Source of the DNA: an uncultured Clostridia bacterium | Lineage (GTDB): Bacteria > Bacillota > Clostridia > Lachnospirales > Lachnospiraceae | Direction: 5' to 3' | Assembly (NCBI GenBank): GCA_937895705.1 | Contig: CALBKM010000030.1 | Location: 1 to 64,000 of the forward strand | Length of the DNA: 64,000 nt | Part shown: piece by piece, positions 9,128 to 19,292 of the stretch | Layout: every line of letters begins with the position of its first letter | How positions within the stretch are numbered: position 1 is the first letter of the stretch | The notes under the pieces: generated by a model | Databases searched by the model: none | Told to the model about the DNA's origin: nothing | The model's input: only the letters and a program-made list of their open reading frames with translations | Made by a program: the position numbers and the translations under genes

Positions 9128-11131
9128 ATGATTTATTACGTGAATCAAAATGCGGGCCGTGAGGGAAACGGTAGCAAAGAGATGCCGTTTAAGCGGATTA
9201 ATGAGGCGGCAAAGGTTGCAAAACCGGGCGATGAGGTTGTTGTGGCTCCCGGTATTTACAGAGAGTATGTGGATCCGGTCAATGCAGGTTTGGAAGATGC
9301 CAGAATCACATATCGCAGTGAGGTACCGTTAGGTGCGGTAATTACCGGTGCGGAAGTTGCGACGGGCTGGAAGCACTACGAAGGAAATGTATGGGTGTAT
9401 CGTGTAAACAACGGGGTGTTCGGTGCGTATAATCCTTATACGACTTATGTAATGGGGGACTGGTATTTTGCTCCGGTGGTACGCCATACCGGTGCGGTTT
9501 ATTTGAATGACCGCCAGTTGTATGAGACCGTTACGTTAGAAGAGTGTATTAAGGCAGAAGTGTATCAGCCGTCCTGGGAGCCGGAATGGTCCGTTTATAA
9601 GTGGTATACGGAGCAGGATGGGGATGAGACTGTAATCTACGCCAACTTCCGGGGAAAGAACCCGAATGAAGAAAAGGTAGAGATTAATGTCCGCAGAAAC
9701 TGCTTTATGCCAAGCAGGACCGGTGTAAATTACATTACGGTCAGTGGTTTTAATATGAATAAGGCAGCTACCACCTGGGCTCCGCCGGCGGCTTATCAGG
9801 ACGGTCTCATCGGTCCGCACTGGAGTAAGGGCTGGATTATCGAGGACTGTGAAATCAGTAACAGTAAGTGTAGCGGTATTTCTCTCGGTAAGTACTATGA
9901 CGAAGAAAATGACCATTATTTTACCAATAAATATGTAAAGAGCCCGACCCAGATGGAGCGTGACGCGGTTTGTCGCGGTCAGTACCACGGCTGGCTTAAG
10001 GAGAATATCGGCGGTCATATCGTAAGACGCTGTCACATTTACCGTTGTGAGCAGACCGGTATTGTAGGCCGTATGGGCTGCGTGTTCAGCCTGATTGAGG
10101 ACAACCACATCCATCATATCAACAACATGCAGCAGCTGGGAGGTGCGGAGATTTCCGGTATTAAGCTTCATGCGGCGATCGATGTGGTGATGCGTCGGAA
10201 CCACATTCACCATTCCACCATGGGAATCTGGTGCGACTGGCAGGCACAGGGAACACGTATTTCTCAGAACCTCCTTCACGATAACTATATGCCGGAGGGG
10301 GCAACCCGGGCGGAAGGTGCCATGATGTGCCAGGATATCTTTGTCGAAGTAAGCCATGGTCCGACTTTGATAGATAATAATATTATGTTGTCCAAGGCGT
10401 CTGTGCGGGTGGCAACGGAAGGCGTGGCACTGGTACATAACCTGATTTTGGGAGCGTTTACTTCGGTAGGCGGCGGTACGGACAATACGGTCAACGGCAA
10501 GAATCAGCCGCGTTACACCCCGTATCATATCAGACATCGTACCGAGGTGGCAGGCTTTATGACCATTCTTCACGGTGATAACCGGTTCTACAACAACATT
10601 TTTGTGCAGAACTGGCCGGTAGAAGAAGCGGAAGAAAAGGAAGATATGGGCTTCCGCATGAGGGAGAACGATGTGGTAGGTACCGCAATCTGGGACGGTT
10701 ATCCGACCTATGAGGAGTGGCTGTCTCACTTTGAGTTTGACAAGCCGGCCAATATGGGGAAACTTGCTCAGTGGCATTTTGACCACCTGCCGGTTTGGTC
10801 CAAAGGAAATGCATTCTTTAACGGTGCGAAGGCGTGGGAACACGAGGAGAACTTCCTTATGGACGATACCAATAAAGTGTTTGTAGAACTGGAAGAGAAA
10901 GACGGCAAGTATACTTTAAAGACTAACGTATATGATTTCTTCGGTGAGTTCCGTACCGGCATGGTAACCAGTGATATTTTAGGATATGCGTTTGAACCGG
11001 AGCAGCGGTTTGAGGATCCGGACGGAACGGCAATTACCTTTGATACGGACTACCTTGGGGAACATCGCCCGGTAGAACCGATTCCGGGACCTTTTGCAAG
11101 CCGGGAAGCAGCGGCGAAAGTGCTTTTCTAA
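9128..11131 (+). CDS. GH120 beta-xylosidase
   Basis: GH120 enzymes release xylose from xylo-oligosaccharides and fold as a right-handed parallel beta-helix with an inserted beta-sandwich. The 667 residues match the family as I know it from Thermoanaerobacterium XylC. Shared stretches include PGDEVVVAPGIYREYVDP, WSKGWIIEDCEIS and KLHAAIDVVMRRNHIHH. Asp370 in CDWQAQGTR fits the nucleophile and Glu407 in IFVEVSHGP the acid/base. There is no signal peptide, so it acts on imported oligosaccharides. GAAGGTACGAGG precedes the ATG. A paralogue with the same architecture lies at 57650-59686. Confidence 0.92.
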   Translation: MIYYVNQNAGREGNGSKEMPFKRINEAAKVAKPGDEVVVAPGIYREYVDPVNAGLEDARITYRSEVPLGAVITGAEVATGWKHYEGNVWVYRVNNGVFGAYNPYTTYVMGDWYFAPVVRHTGAVYLNDRQLYETVTLEECIKAEVYQPSWEPEWSVYKWYTEQDGDETVIYANFRGKNPNEEKVEINVRRNCFMPSRTGVNYITVSGFNMNKAATTWAPPAAYQDGLIGPHWSKGWIIEDCEISNSKCSGISLGKYYDEENDHYFTNKYVKSPTQMERDAVCRGQYHGWLKENIGGHIVRRCHIYRCEQTGIVGRMGCVFSLIEDNHIHHINNMQQLGGAEISGIKLHAAIDVVMRRNHIHHSTMGIWCDWQAQGTRISQNLLHDNYMPEGATRAEGAMMCQDIFVEVSHGPTLIDNNIMLSKASVRVATEGVALVHNLILGAFTSVGGGTDNTVNGKNQPRYTPYHIRHRTEVAGFMTILHGDNRFYNNIFVQNWPVEEAEEKEDMGFRMRENDVVGTAIWDGYPTYEEWLSHFEFDKPANMGKLAQWHFDHLPVWSKGNAFFNGAKAWEHEENFLMDDTNKVFVELEEKDGKYTLKTNVYDFFGEFRTGMVTSDILGYAFEPEQRFEDPDGTAITFDTDYLGEHRPVEPIPGPFASREAAAKVLF

Positions 11132-11136
11132 ACGTG

Positions 11137-11165
11137 GAAAGGGGGCAGAAATTGCCCCCTTTTTG
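11137..11165. terminator. Bidirectional intrinsic terminator
   Basis: The stem AAAGGGGGCA/TGCCCCCTTT is flanked by A's on the left and T's on the right. It serves the GH120 gene and the convergent esterase gene. Confidence 0.88.
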
Positions 11166-11171
11166 TTTGGT

Positions 11172-12374
11172 TTAATGGAACAGCTTCGGTACACCGTTGT
11201 ACAATACCTGATTGATGGTATTGATGTCGTGACCGCCGGACACGACACATTGGTAGAGGTTGCCGTTGGCGAAATTGTCACAATACTGGAACGTGTCCGT
11301 GAGAAGCTTCATGGCATTTATCTGCGGTGTCAGGTTTGGGTTGGCGGAATCGCTGGTGCCGCAACCGGAGTAGATGAAAAAGTCCTCTGCGGTCTTTCCG
11401 CTTTCCGCAACTTTATCGGCCAAATGCTGTGCGGTTTGCGTTCCTTTGTTGCCACCGGCGGTCATGCCCATTGCCCAGCAGTCTCCGCTCATCGGCATGA
11501 AATAAGCGAACTCATCCAGACAATGCTCGAATACAGACCAAGTGGTAACACCGCCCATGGAGAAGCCTCCGAAGGCACGGTGGGTTCTGGAAGCCGCCAG
11601 GCCGGCCGGAGTCACATCTTTGGCATGGGTACGGAATTTTGTTTCCAACACCGGAATGACATCGTTCATTAATTCGTAGTGGAAGTCCAGACAGTTTCTC
11701 GTGGCATCGTTACTGTATTCGGTATAGTAGGATACGGCACACACGATCATTGGCTCGATTTCGCCGGTATAAATCATGTTGTCCAACATACGGGTAAATT
11801 TGCTCTTTAAGCCCTCGCCGCCAAGGAACCACTTCGGGGAATCGCCGCCGCCGTGCATCAGATACAGCACATTGTACTTGGTTTCGGTGTCGTTCTCGTC
11901 ATAGGATGCCGGGAGATATACCAACGCAGATTTCTGATATACCTTACCGTTATCGACTTTGTGATTTCTTGTCTCATAAGTGAAGTTGATGACGGAACCC
12001 TGGGGTGCATCGTTATTATATAAATAATTCGGCATGTTTTTCTGCGGGGTGTTGTCCGTGTAGGTACGCGCTCTGTCGTAAGTGTAAAGAGGCGGTGTCG
12101 GAGTGACCGGAACCGGTGTAGGCTCCGGGGTAACCGTCGGAATCGGCGTGGAAGTCGGACGTGGTGTTTTCGTCGGACGCGGAGTCTTGGTCGGACGCGG
12201 TGTTTTGGTCGGTTCCGGAGTCGGGGTGGCATCCGGGGTGTCCGTATCCTCAAGGGAAGCGGTCGGAACCGGAGTATTTTGCGTGTCATTATCGACCGGT
12301 TCTACCGGCTTAGAGGTACAGCCCGCCAGCGTAAGGGCGGCTGCGATAAGTAAAAAGAACAGTGATTTCTTCAT
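11172..12374 (-). CDS. Secreted lipoprotein esterase (alpha/beta hydrolase, CE1/esterase D-like)
   Basis: This 400-residue protein starts with a lipoprotein signal (MKKSLFFLLI..LTLAGC, lipidated Cys19). A low-complexity PT-rich spacer follows (about residues 45-95) with PTKTPR repeats encoded by 18-base DNA repeats. The catalytic domain has the oxyanion region LYLMHGGG (171-177) and a nucleophile elbow GGFSMGG (Ser272). It resembles the feruloyl/acetyl esterase-like family also found as xylanase partners. It is probably anchored outside the membrane, deacylating plant polysaccharide. AAGGAG upstream of 12374 fixes the start; a longer frame to 12419 lacks one. The precise substrate is not known. 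Confidence 0.88.
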   Translation of the reverse strand: MKKSLFFLLIAAALTLAGCTSKPVEPVDNDTQNTPVPTASLEDTDTPDATPTPEPTKTPRPTKTPRPTKTPRPTSTPIPTVTPEPTPVPVTPTPPLYTYDRARTYTDNTPQKNMPNYLYNNDAPQGSVINFTYETRNHKVDNGKVYQKSALVYLPASYDENDTETKYNVLYLMHGGGDSPKWFLGGEGLKSKFTRMLDNMIYTGEIEPMIVCAVSYYTEYSNDATRNCLDFHYELMNDVIPVLETKFRTHAKDVTPAGLAASRTHRAFGGFSMGGVTTWSVFEHCLDEFAYFMPMSGDCWAMGMTAGGNKGTQTAQHLADKVAESGKTAEDFFIYSGCGTSDSANPNLTPQINAMKLLTDTFQYCDNFANGNLYQCVVSGGHDINTINQVLYNGVPKLFH

Positions 12375-12618
12375 AAGAGTCTCCTTTTGATTTTTAAATA
12401 TGGCCGGAGCGGAAAACACAACTCCGAAGTATCTACCAGTGGTATCTTACCTTATTTTGTAACGAAGTGCAACGTGAATCGGAAAAATAGTTTATAAAAT
12501 CGAAAAAAGGGACGATATAAAGAAGGGAGAAAAAAGAATTTTCTTTTCTTCGGAAGTATGGTATGCTAAAGAAAAGGAAAATAGCAGGAAATTTATACAG
12601 AAGCGAGGTTATCAGATT

Positions 12619-15087
12619 ATGGCAAATAACAGACCGAGAGCCAGACAAAAATATGTGACGGACGGCAGCAAGGGCGTAAAACGGCGCGGCAGCGGCCTTG
12701 GAACAGGACCGGTAGGAGGCAGCAGACCGAGTGGAAGCATGAGCAGCGGCGGAAGCAGTGGCAGTTCTCATCGTGGCGGGACCCGTTCCTCCGGCGGAAA
12801 AGGTTCCATGTTGTTTATTATTATTGCGGTAGTTGTCCTGCTTTTGGGCGGCGGAGGCGGCCTGGCGGGCTTATTCGGAGGCGGTTCCGGAGATTCCTCG
12901 GGAGACGGCGGTTCCTCCGTGATAGGAGATTTGTTGGGCGGAGGCTCCTCCAACGGCGGATCTTCCGTGCTGGGAGATTTGAGCAGTCTGGGCAATTTGG
13001 GCTCTTTGTTGGGAGGCTTAAACAGCGGAACTACCAGTACCGGCTGGGACATGGAAAGTAATACGAGCAAGTTGAATACCTCCGTGGCAAAAGGTGCCAG
13101 AGAGAAGCGTACCGAGATTCTCGGCAAGGGGAAAGATGAAGTTACAATCATGGTATACATGTGCGGTACCGATTTGGAATCCCGTTCCGGTATGGGTACC
13201 TCCGATTTGCAGGAAATGTTGAATGCGGATTTGGGCGATAACGTAAATCTGCTTGTGTACACCGGAGGTTGCTCCAAATGGCAGAATAACGTTGTCAGCA
13301 GCACGAAGAATCAGATTTATCAGATAAAAGACGGTAAAATGAAGAAGCTTCAGGAGTATAAGGCGGTTTCCATGACCGATCCGAATACGCTGACAAGTTT
13401 CATTAAATGGTGTGCAAAAGAATATCCGGCCAATCGTAATATGTTGATTTTCTGGGACCACGGTTCCGGTTCCATTAACGGTTACGGCTATGACGAAAAG
13501 TTTAAGAGCTCTGGTTCCATGGATTTGTCCGAGATTAACCAGGCATTGAAAAAGAGCGGTGTATCGTTTGATTTCGTAGGTTTCGACGCATGTCTTATGG
13601 CAACGCTGGAAACGGCGTTGATGCTGACGGATTATGCGGACTATATGATTGCCTCCGAAGAGACGGAGCCGGGTGTGGGCTGGTATTACACCGACTGGCT
13701 GACGGCGTTGGGCGAGAATACGTCCATGGCGACGCTGGAAATCGGTAAGAATATCGTGGACGATTTTGTGGACACCTGTGCGGCAAAGTGCAGAGGTCAG
13801 AAGACCACCCTTTCCGTTGTGGATCTGGCAGAGCTGGAAAAGACGGTACCGGCGGATTTTAAGGCATTTGCGAAGTCTGCCAGTGAGCTGATAAAAAATA
13901 ATGAGTATAAGACGGTGTCCGATGCCCGCTATAACACAAGAGAATTTGCACAGGCATCAGCCATCGATCAGGTAGACCTGGTGCATCTGGCAAAGAATAT
14001 GGGCACCGACGAAGGTGAGGAACTGGCGCAGTCTCTGCTGGGGGCGGTAAAGTACAATCGTACTTCAAGCGATATGAGCAATGCGTACGGGTTGTCCATT
14101 TATTTCCCGTATAAGAAGGTGTCTGCGGTTGATAACGTGGTGGATACCTATGAAGCAATCGGTATAGATGAAGCATACGCACGCTGTATTCAGGAGTTTG
14201 CAAGCTTGGAAGTGGGCGGACAGACCTCGGCCGGCGGAACGACTTCCGCATTGCCGTCCCTTTTGGGAAGTTTGCTTGGCGGTAACAGCTCGAGCGGATC
14301 GAGCGGCGGCAGTGCCGATATCATCGGAAGCTTGCTCGGCAGCTTTTTGAGCAACCGGGGAAATATTGAGGGCCTTGACAGAAGCAACGTTGATTTCTTC
14401 GGTGAAAGCGGTTTGGATACGGATGTCATGGCAACCTACTTGTCCGAGAATTATTTCGATGCATCCGACCTTGTGTGGAGAGAAAACAGCGAAGGCCAGA
14501 GGGTGCTGCATCTTTCCGAAAAACAGTGGAGTCTGGTACACGGCCTTGAGATGAACATGTTCTACGACGACGGGGAAGGCTATGTGGATTTAGGATTTGA
14601 CAATGTGTTTGAGTTTGATAAAAACGGTGATTTAATCGGTGATACGGACCGAACCTGGCTTGCGATTAACGGCCAGCCGGTGGCATATTATTATCTGGAT
14701 ACCATGGATGACGGGGTGAACTATTCCATTACCGGTCGCGTTCCGGTTCTGTTAAACGGGGAAAGAGCGGACCTGCTCCTGGTATTCGATAACAAGAATC
14801 CGAGAGGTTACATCGCAGGAGCCCGCACCGTGTACACCGAGGGAGAGACCGAAACCGTGGCAAAGGCCATGGGAGAGCTTCAGGTGGGCGATACCCTGGA
14901 TTTTCTATGCGACTACTATTCCTATGACGGGGACTACATGGACAGCTACTATCTGGGTGAGCAGATGACGGTAACGGACAATATGGTCATCAGCAATGCG
15001 GATGTAGGCGAGGGCGACGTAAAGGTGACCTTCCGCTTTACGGATATTTATAACCAGCAGTATTGGACAGAGGCGTTTACGGAGTAA
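12619..15087 (+). CDS. Clostripain-like (peptidase C11) membrane protease
   Basis: This is an 822-residue protein. The first 60 residues are basic and Gly/Ser-rich. A single membrane helix (about 64-85, MLFIIIAVVVLLLGGG) and a long Gly/Ser linker follow. The C11 cysteine protease domain (about 175-520) has catalytic His281 in WDHGSG and Cys325 in FDACLMA. C11 enzymes cleave after Arg or Lys and often self-activate. A second Gly/Ser-rich linker (about 540-580) leads to a C-terminal beta-rich domain of about 240 residues that I do not recognise. The topology suggests an extracytoplasmic protease. It stands alone, with its own terminator at 15102-15147. Confidence 0.9.
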   Translation: MANNRPRARQKYVTDGSKGVKRRGSGLGTGPVGGSRPSGSMSSGGSSGSSHRGGTRSSGGKGSMLFIIIAVVVLLLGGGGGLAGLFGGGSGDSSGDGGSSVIGDLLGGGSSNGGSSVLGDLSSLGNLGSLLGGLNSGTTSTGWDMESNTSKLNTSVAKGAREKRTEILGKGKDEVTIMVYMCGTDLESRSGMGTSDLQEMLNADLGDNVNLLVYTGGCSKWQNNVVSSTKNQIYQIKDGKMKKLQEYKAVSMTDPNTLTSFIKWCAKEYPANRNMLIFWDHGSGSINGYGYDEKFKSSGSMDLSEINQALKKSGVSFDFVGFDACLMATLETALMLTDYADYMIASEETEPGVGWYYTDWLTALGENTSMATLEIGKNIVDDFVDTCAAKCRGQKTTLSVVDLAELEKTVPADFKAFAKSASELIKNNEYKTVSDARYNTREFAQASAIDQVDLVHLAKNMGTDEGEELAQSLLGAVKYNRTSSDMSNAYGLSIYFPYKKVSAVDNVVDTYEAIGIDEAYARCIQEFASLEVGGQTSAGGTTSALPSLLGSLLGGNSSSGSSGGSADIIGSLLGSFLSNRGNIEGLDRSNVDFFGESGLDTDVMATYLSENYFDASDLVWRENSEGQRVLHLSEKQWSLVHGLEMNMFYDDGEGYVDLGFDNVFEFDKNGDLIGDTDRTWLAINGQPVAYYYLDTMDDGVNYSITGRVPVLLNGERADLLLVFDNKNPRGYIAGARTVYTEGETETVAKAMGELQVGDTLDFLCDYYSYDGDYMDSYYLGEQMTVTDNMVISNADVGEGDVKVTFRFTDIYNQQYWTEAFTE

Positions 15088-15101
15088 TCCGAAGAATCAA
15101 C

Positions 15102-15147
15102 GGTCGGTGCATTTGCGGCGAACAATCGTGAATGCACCGGCCTTTTT
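15102..15147 (+). terminator. Intrinsic terminator after the C11 protease
   Basis: Stem GGTCGGTGCATT/AATGCACCGGCC followed by T5. Confidence 0.88.
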
Positions 15148-15268
15148 GTTTCAGTGAACCGATTGAAATAATTTTTTATCTCAGTGAAACCTTTTTTGCC
15201 GTTTCGGTGTATTATAAGTGAAGTCGGAACACGGACTGAAGAAAAATAGGAAAAAGAGAGGGAAATCT

Positions 15269-16542
15269 ATGAACGAAGAAGAAAGAAAAACAAGTTTGAT
15301 TGTATTTCTTATGATACTTTTGCTGGGTGTGTTGGCAGGATGCGGCGGAAGTGTCGGGAATGAGGAGAAAACACCGGACATAACACCGGAACCGGCACTG
15401 TACGCGGAGTTCGATGAACCGTTTGAATTGGAAGTAGGTTATGCGGTAACGGTGGGCCGCCCGGGAATTCTTTTGTGTCTGAACGTTGCGACACATTATC
15501 CGGACTATACGTGGATTGGGTATACTTTGACGGTAGACGGTAAGACCTATTCGGGAGGCGGGGCATGTTATGAGGATGATTCACATCTGATTCAGACTCC
15601 TTTTGTTCAGCATGTGGTAAGGTTCATAGACAGCACCGAGCCGAGAAAGGCAACTCTTATGCTGACAGAGAACTACGAGGTACAAAAACCTCTTGTATTG
15701 TCCGGAAACGCAGAGGATTTATATGTGACGGAAAAGCCGGAGTATGTGGAGTCGGAACGTATTGTGATGTTCATTGATAAAGGGATAGAAATACCGGGGA
15801 ATATACTGGAACAGACGGAATCCCTCATGTCTCTTGTGGAAAAAGAAACGGGATTACGGTTCTTTAATGATACCGGATATTGTACCGCTCCGAGTGATGT
15901 ACGCTATGTAATCTGGGGACAGGACGGATTTCTGGGAGTGGATGAGGAACAGAAAAATTCCATATTTTTGTCGTACCTCATGAGGTATGGTGGCCCAGCA
16001 GCATCGGAGAATCGATTGTTGTGGGACCGGAGGATATCCGGTTCGGAACGGGAGAAGGAAATGCGACGGTTCATGAACTGACCCATGCGGTGCATCAGAG
16101 AAACGGAGTGCAGATGAATCGTGTCATCGATGAAGGCTTTGCGACGTACATAGAAGGGAAAATTTGCGATGAAGATGAGTTGTTTCCGTTTGATTATGAT
16201 GCCCGTGAGAATTATGATGCAGTCTACGTGGAAATCACACCGGAGACCGCAGAAAAAGAGTTTGTAGGTGCGGCAATGAACGAGCACGACTATCTTTACG
16301 GATATTGGTTTATTACGTATTTGACAGACAATTACGGAGAGGATATTTTCCGAAAGTTGCTGGAAACAGCCAACGCAGAGGCGGACGAATACCAGGGAGA
16401 GATGACGAAGGAGGAGATGGTACCGATTGTTAAGAAGGTAACGTCGGAAACCGTATTTGAAGAGTTCGGAGCCTGGTTTGAAGAGACCGCCAAGGATTGG
16501 CCGAGAGCGACGATATATCGAGAGGGTGAAGAAGTGCAGTAA
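15269..16542 (+). pseudogene. Lipoprotein zinc metallopeptidase, broken by a one-base frameshift
   Basis: Two overlapping frames make one protein. The first starts at 15269 with a lipoprotein signal (lipobox LAGC, Cys25) and runs to a premature stop at 16081. The second frame, one base back, carries the zinc motif HELTHAVH and the downstream glutamate-containing GFATYIEG, and ends at 16542. Both frames stay open across 15940-15990. Adding one T to the T5 run at 15965-15969 gives a continuous peptide (IFFVVPHEVWWPSSIGES). The intact product would be about 425 residues. This may be a real inactivation, a phase-variable tract or a sequencing error. GAGAGGG upstream of 15269 supports the start. 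Confidence 0.82.
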
Positions 16543-16593
16543 GAAAAGGGATACCGTAGGGTGGTGTTGAGAGGTTAATTCGAAATATGAATG

Positions 16594-16632
16594 AGAAAGC
16601 ACAGAACAGGAAATTCGGTTCTGTGCTTTTTT
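16594..16632 (+). terminator. Intrinsic terminator
   Basis: Stem AAAGCACAGAAC/GTTCTGTGCTTT with a T-run; it closes the metallopeptidase gene. Confidence 0.88.
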
Positions 16633-16669
16633 ACTTTATGATAACAAATGTCAAAGGAACGAAAGGCTC

Positions 16670-16700
16670 TTGACTCTGTCCCTGGGACATAGTTTATGAT
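16670..16700 (+). promoter_or_regulatory. MerR-type promoter/operator of the ABC-MerR operon
   Basis: TTGACT (16670-16675) and TATGAT (16695-16700) are separated by 19 bases. The over-long spacer contains a near-perfect palindrome centred on 16683 (TGTCCC-T-GGGACA, extended outward to ACT/AGT). Long-spacer promoters with a palindrome in the spacer are the signature of MerR-family activation. The last gene of this operon encodes a MerR-family protein. Confidence 0.75.
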
Positions 16701-16755
16701 GAAGCCAAAGGAACGAAATATTTCGGACTTCAAAAGAGGAGAAGGAGATGACGGT

Positions 16756-17727
16756 ATGACTTTTGTGTTCAAACTATTCCAAAACCGGAAAGGAACCGTG
16801 CTGTTGACCCTGCTTTGTTGTGTGGGTTCGGTAATCGTTACCCTGCTTTGGAATCGGGAATTGGCGGTAATGATTGACAGTGTACAAGGGGGAGGCGGTT
16901 TGAATCGGGAAAGTGTGGTATGGTGTGCCGGGTGCTTGGTTCTGGCGGCTTTGCTTCAAGGAGGAATGCAGTTTTTGGCCGGTTATGCGGGAGAATATGC
17001 GGTGCATGATTTGCGCATGAGCCTGGCAAGGGTGACGATGAGAAGAGATTATGCTGACCTTGCCAAAGAGAATTCGGCGGAATTGAGTTCCGTCCAGCAA
17101 AACGAGATGGAGGAAATCAGCCGATATGTAGCGGACAATTTATTTACGCTGTGTACCACGGTGATCAGTTTTGTGTTTAACTTGGTGTTTTTGCTGACGC
17201 AGAATGCGAAACTGACGCTTTTGTATCTGATTCCCGTGGCGGGAATGGCGGTGTATACCACACTTTCCGGCAAGGTGATTTACCGTTATACCAAGAGAGA
17301 GCAGGAACAGCAAAGGAAGATGAACGGAGTGGCGGGAACGCTTCTGTCTTTGTTTCCGGTGGTGCGGATTTATGAAGCGGAAACGCTGTTAAAAGAAAGC
17401 TATCGGTGGCGAATTGAGGGATGGAAGGATGCGGTGGTGACCCAGGAGAGAACGAAAGCAAAACTGATGTCGATTTCGGGCATGTTGTCCTGTATTCCGC
17501 TGGTATTGTTGATGTTGTTGGGTGGCAGGATGGTTTTAAAGGGAACGCTGACCATAGGGATGTTGTATGTGTTTATCAATCTGTCGGGAAATGTGTCGGG
17601 GGTAATGATTAACATTTCGGTGCATTTGGCGAATTTCAGACGTTTTTGCGGAAATCTGGAACGGGTATGGGAGAGTATGGAAGAAGAAGGAGAACGGGAA
17701 CATGAGTGTACTGTTACGGGAGATTAG
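16756..17727 (+). CDS. ABC exporter membrane subunit (split half 1)
   Basis: This 323-residue protein looks like the six-helix membrane domain of type IV ABC exporters but has no ATPase domain. Hydrophobic segments occur near 15-35, 60-80, 130-165 and 240-290. The EAETLLKESYRWRIEG stretch resembles the coupling region of ABC_membrane domains (motif YxxE followed by conserved basic residues). GAGGAGAAGGAG (16737-16748) sets the start at 16756. Upstream in-frame starts lie inside the promoter/operator region. It overlaps the next gene by 26 bases, so translation is coupled. It probably forms a heteromeric exporter with the two following proteins. Confidence 0.83.
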   Translation: MTFVFKLFQNRKGTVLLTLLCCVGSVIVTLLWNRELAVMIDSVQGGGGLNRESVVWCAGCLVLAALLQGGMQFLAGYAGEYAVHDLRMSLARVTMRRDYADLAKENSAELSSVQQNEMEEISRYVADNLFTLCTTVISFVFNLVFLLTQNAKLTLLYLIPVAGMAVYTTLSGKVIYRYTKREQEQQRKMNGVAGTLLSLFPVVRIYEAETLLKESYRWRIEGWKDAVVTQERTKAKLMSISGMLSCIPLVLLMLLGGRMVLKGTLTIGMLYVFINLSGNVSGVMINISVHLANFRRFCGNLERVWESMEEEGEREHECTVTGD

Positions 17728-18358
17728 TTTTAGCTACGGAGAGAAAAAGATTCTTGACCATATTTCACTGGTGGTGCGTGAAAAGGAGCATATCGGGATT
17801 TTGGGAGGCAGCGGCTGCGGGAAAAGTACGTTGTTAAAGATTCTTGCGGGGCTGTATCCGGTAAAGGACGGGGATTGTGAAGTGGCGGGAGCGTGTGCGC
17901 CGGATGGAATACGAAAACAGGTGGCCATGGTCATGCAGACTCCGGGGCTGTTTCCGCTGTCCATAAGAGAGAATATTACCTGCGGACATCCCATTCCGGA
18001 GGAAAAAGTGTGGGAAGCGGTGCGGGCCGCGCAACTGGAAGAATGGGTGAGGGGACTGCCGGATGGACTTAACAGTCTTGTGGGAGAACGGGGCGGCAAT
18101 CTTTCCGGCGGACAGGCACAACGAATTGCCATCGCAAGAGCCATTGCCAAAGACGCACCGGTGGTATTGTTAGACGAGCCTACCTCTGCATTGGACGGAG
18201 AAACGGCGGAGGCACTTCTGCGGGCCATGGACCGCCTGACGGAAGGAAAGACGGTGATTCATGTAACCCACCGGGAGGAAACTATACGAAATTATGACAG
18301 AATACTGGTGTTAAAGGAGGGGAAGCTGTTTGAGAAAGAGTCTGTGTCAGGTATTTAA
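17702..18358 (+). CDS. ABC transporter ATPase subunit
   Basis: This is a complete nucleotide-binding domain in 218 residues. It has Walker A GGSGCGKST, a Q-loop in VAMVMQTPGLFPLS, the signature LSGGQAQR, Walker B VVLLDEP and a switch histidine in IHVTHREE. In sequence style it resembles the ATPase half of fused exporters rather than importers. It lies between two ATPase-less membrane subunits and overlaps both (26 bases before, 29 bases after). The simplest reading is a four-part complex with one ATPase copy per half. Confidence 0.92.
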   Translation: MSVLLREISFSYGEKKILDHISLVVREKEHIGILGGSGCGKSTLLKILAGLYPVKDGDCEVAGACAPDGIRKQVAMVMQTPGLFPLSIRENITCGHPIPEEKVWEAVRAAQLEEWVRGLPDGLNSLVGERGGNLSGGQAQRIAIARAIAKDAPVVLLDEPTSALDGETAEALLRAMDRLTEGKTVIHVTHREETIRNYDRILVLKEGKLFEKESVSGI

Positions 18359-19292
18359 TCGAATGGGCGGAGGGGTGACCTATTGCTTTTTGCTTCTGTT
18401 CCGCAGCCCGGTGGATACGGTGCTATGTATTATCAATGCGCTGTTTCTTCGCAATGCATTTCAGACCATAGAAGCGGGAGATGAAAGGGGGTTATTCGTT
18501 ACTTGCGCCCTATTCGGCGTGGCAAATCTGTGCCTGTTTCTTTATAACGGAGCGCTGTGGGGAAAGTTTGCCGTGTTTTCCGCAAAGCTTGTGGGGAAAC
18601 TGAAGAGTTTTTTGTTTGAGTCTATGTTGAAACTACCCTTGGAACGAATTGAAGAAAAGACTACCGGCGCCTGGCTGACCCGGTTAAACAGTGATGTTAC
18701 CATGACACTGAATCTTTTGACGGGAGCATTAAATCTGCCTCATCTGGTGTTTGCAACGGTCCGTATCGGAGTGACGGCGGTATTGTTCGGAAGTATCAGC
18801 CCTTTGCTGTTGGTGCTGGAACTGGCGGTATTAGTGCCTCATGTGTTCCTGCGGCAACGGTATGTGGTGCGGCCTATGGAACGGCTGACCAAAGAAGCCC
18901 AAGAAACTATGGAATGCGCAACGGTGTACCTGGAGGCTACGGTAGAATGCGGGGATACCATACGGTTGTATGAAGCGGAGGGGCTGTTGCTTAACAGGTA
19001 TCGGGAAAGCAGCCTTTCGGTAGTAAAGGCCCGTTTGCGCAGTAATGTGAGGAAAACCTTGGGAGAGCTTTTGCAAATGCTGTTAAGCCGGGGCGGATAT
19101 CTCTTGCTATTTTGTTTCGGGTGTGAGATGATAAATGCAGGGAAACTGGATTTCGGCACTATGACCGAAGCTTTTCAATATCGGGGAGGAATGTTAATGG
19201 GAAGTATGATGTGGCTGAATTCCTTTGCGGAGGTAAAGAAAAACAGCGTAGGACTGAAACGGATGGAGGAAATCTATGGAACAGAAGAATGA
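18330..19292 (+). CDS. ABC exporter membrane subunit (split half 2)
   Basis: A 320-residue exporter-type membrane domain without an ATPase domain. The start is TTG at 18330, chosen because AAAGGAGGGG (18314-18323) sits at ideal distance and the coding begins inside the end of the ATPase gene. EAEGLLLNRYRESSLSVVKARLR matches the equivalent stretch of the first membrane subunit, so the two are related. Substrate unknown; peptide, drug or lipid export are all possible. Confidence 0.82.
   Translation: MRKSLCQVFNRMGGGVTYCFLLLFRSPVDTVLCIINALFLRNAFQTIEAGDERGLFVTCALFGVANLCLFLYNGALWGKFAVFSAKLVGKLKSFLFESMLKLPLERIEEKTTGAWLTRLNSDVTMTLNLLTGALNLPHLVFATVRIGVTAVLFGSISPLLLVLELAVLVPHVFLRQRYVVRPMERLTKEAQETMECATVYLEATVECGDTIRLYEAEGLLLNRYRESSLSVVKARLRSNVRKTLGELLQMLLSRGGYLLLFCFGCEMINAGKLDFGTMTEAFQYRGGMLMGSMMWLNSFAEVKKNSVGLKRMEEIYGTEE

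Noticed and set aside
9076..9162. 28-codon frame before and overlapping the first GH120 gene
   Set aside because: It overlaps the start of the real gene and has no recognisable motif.
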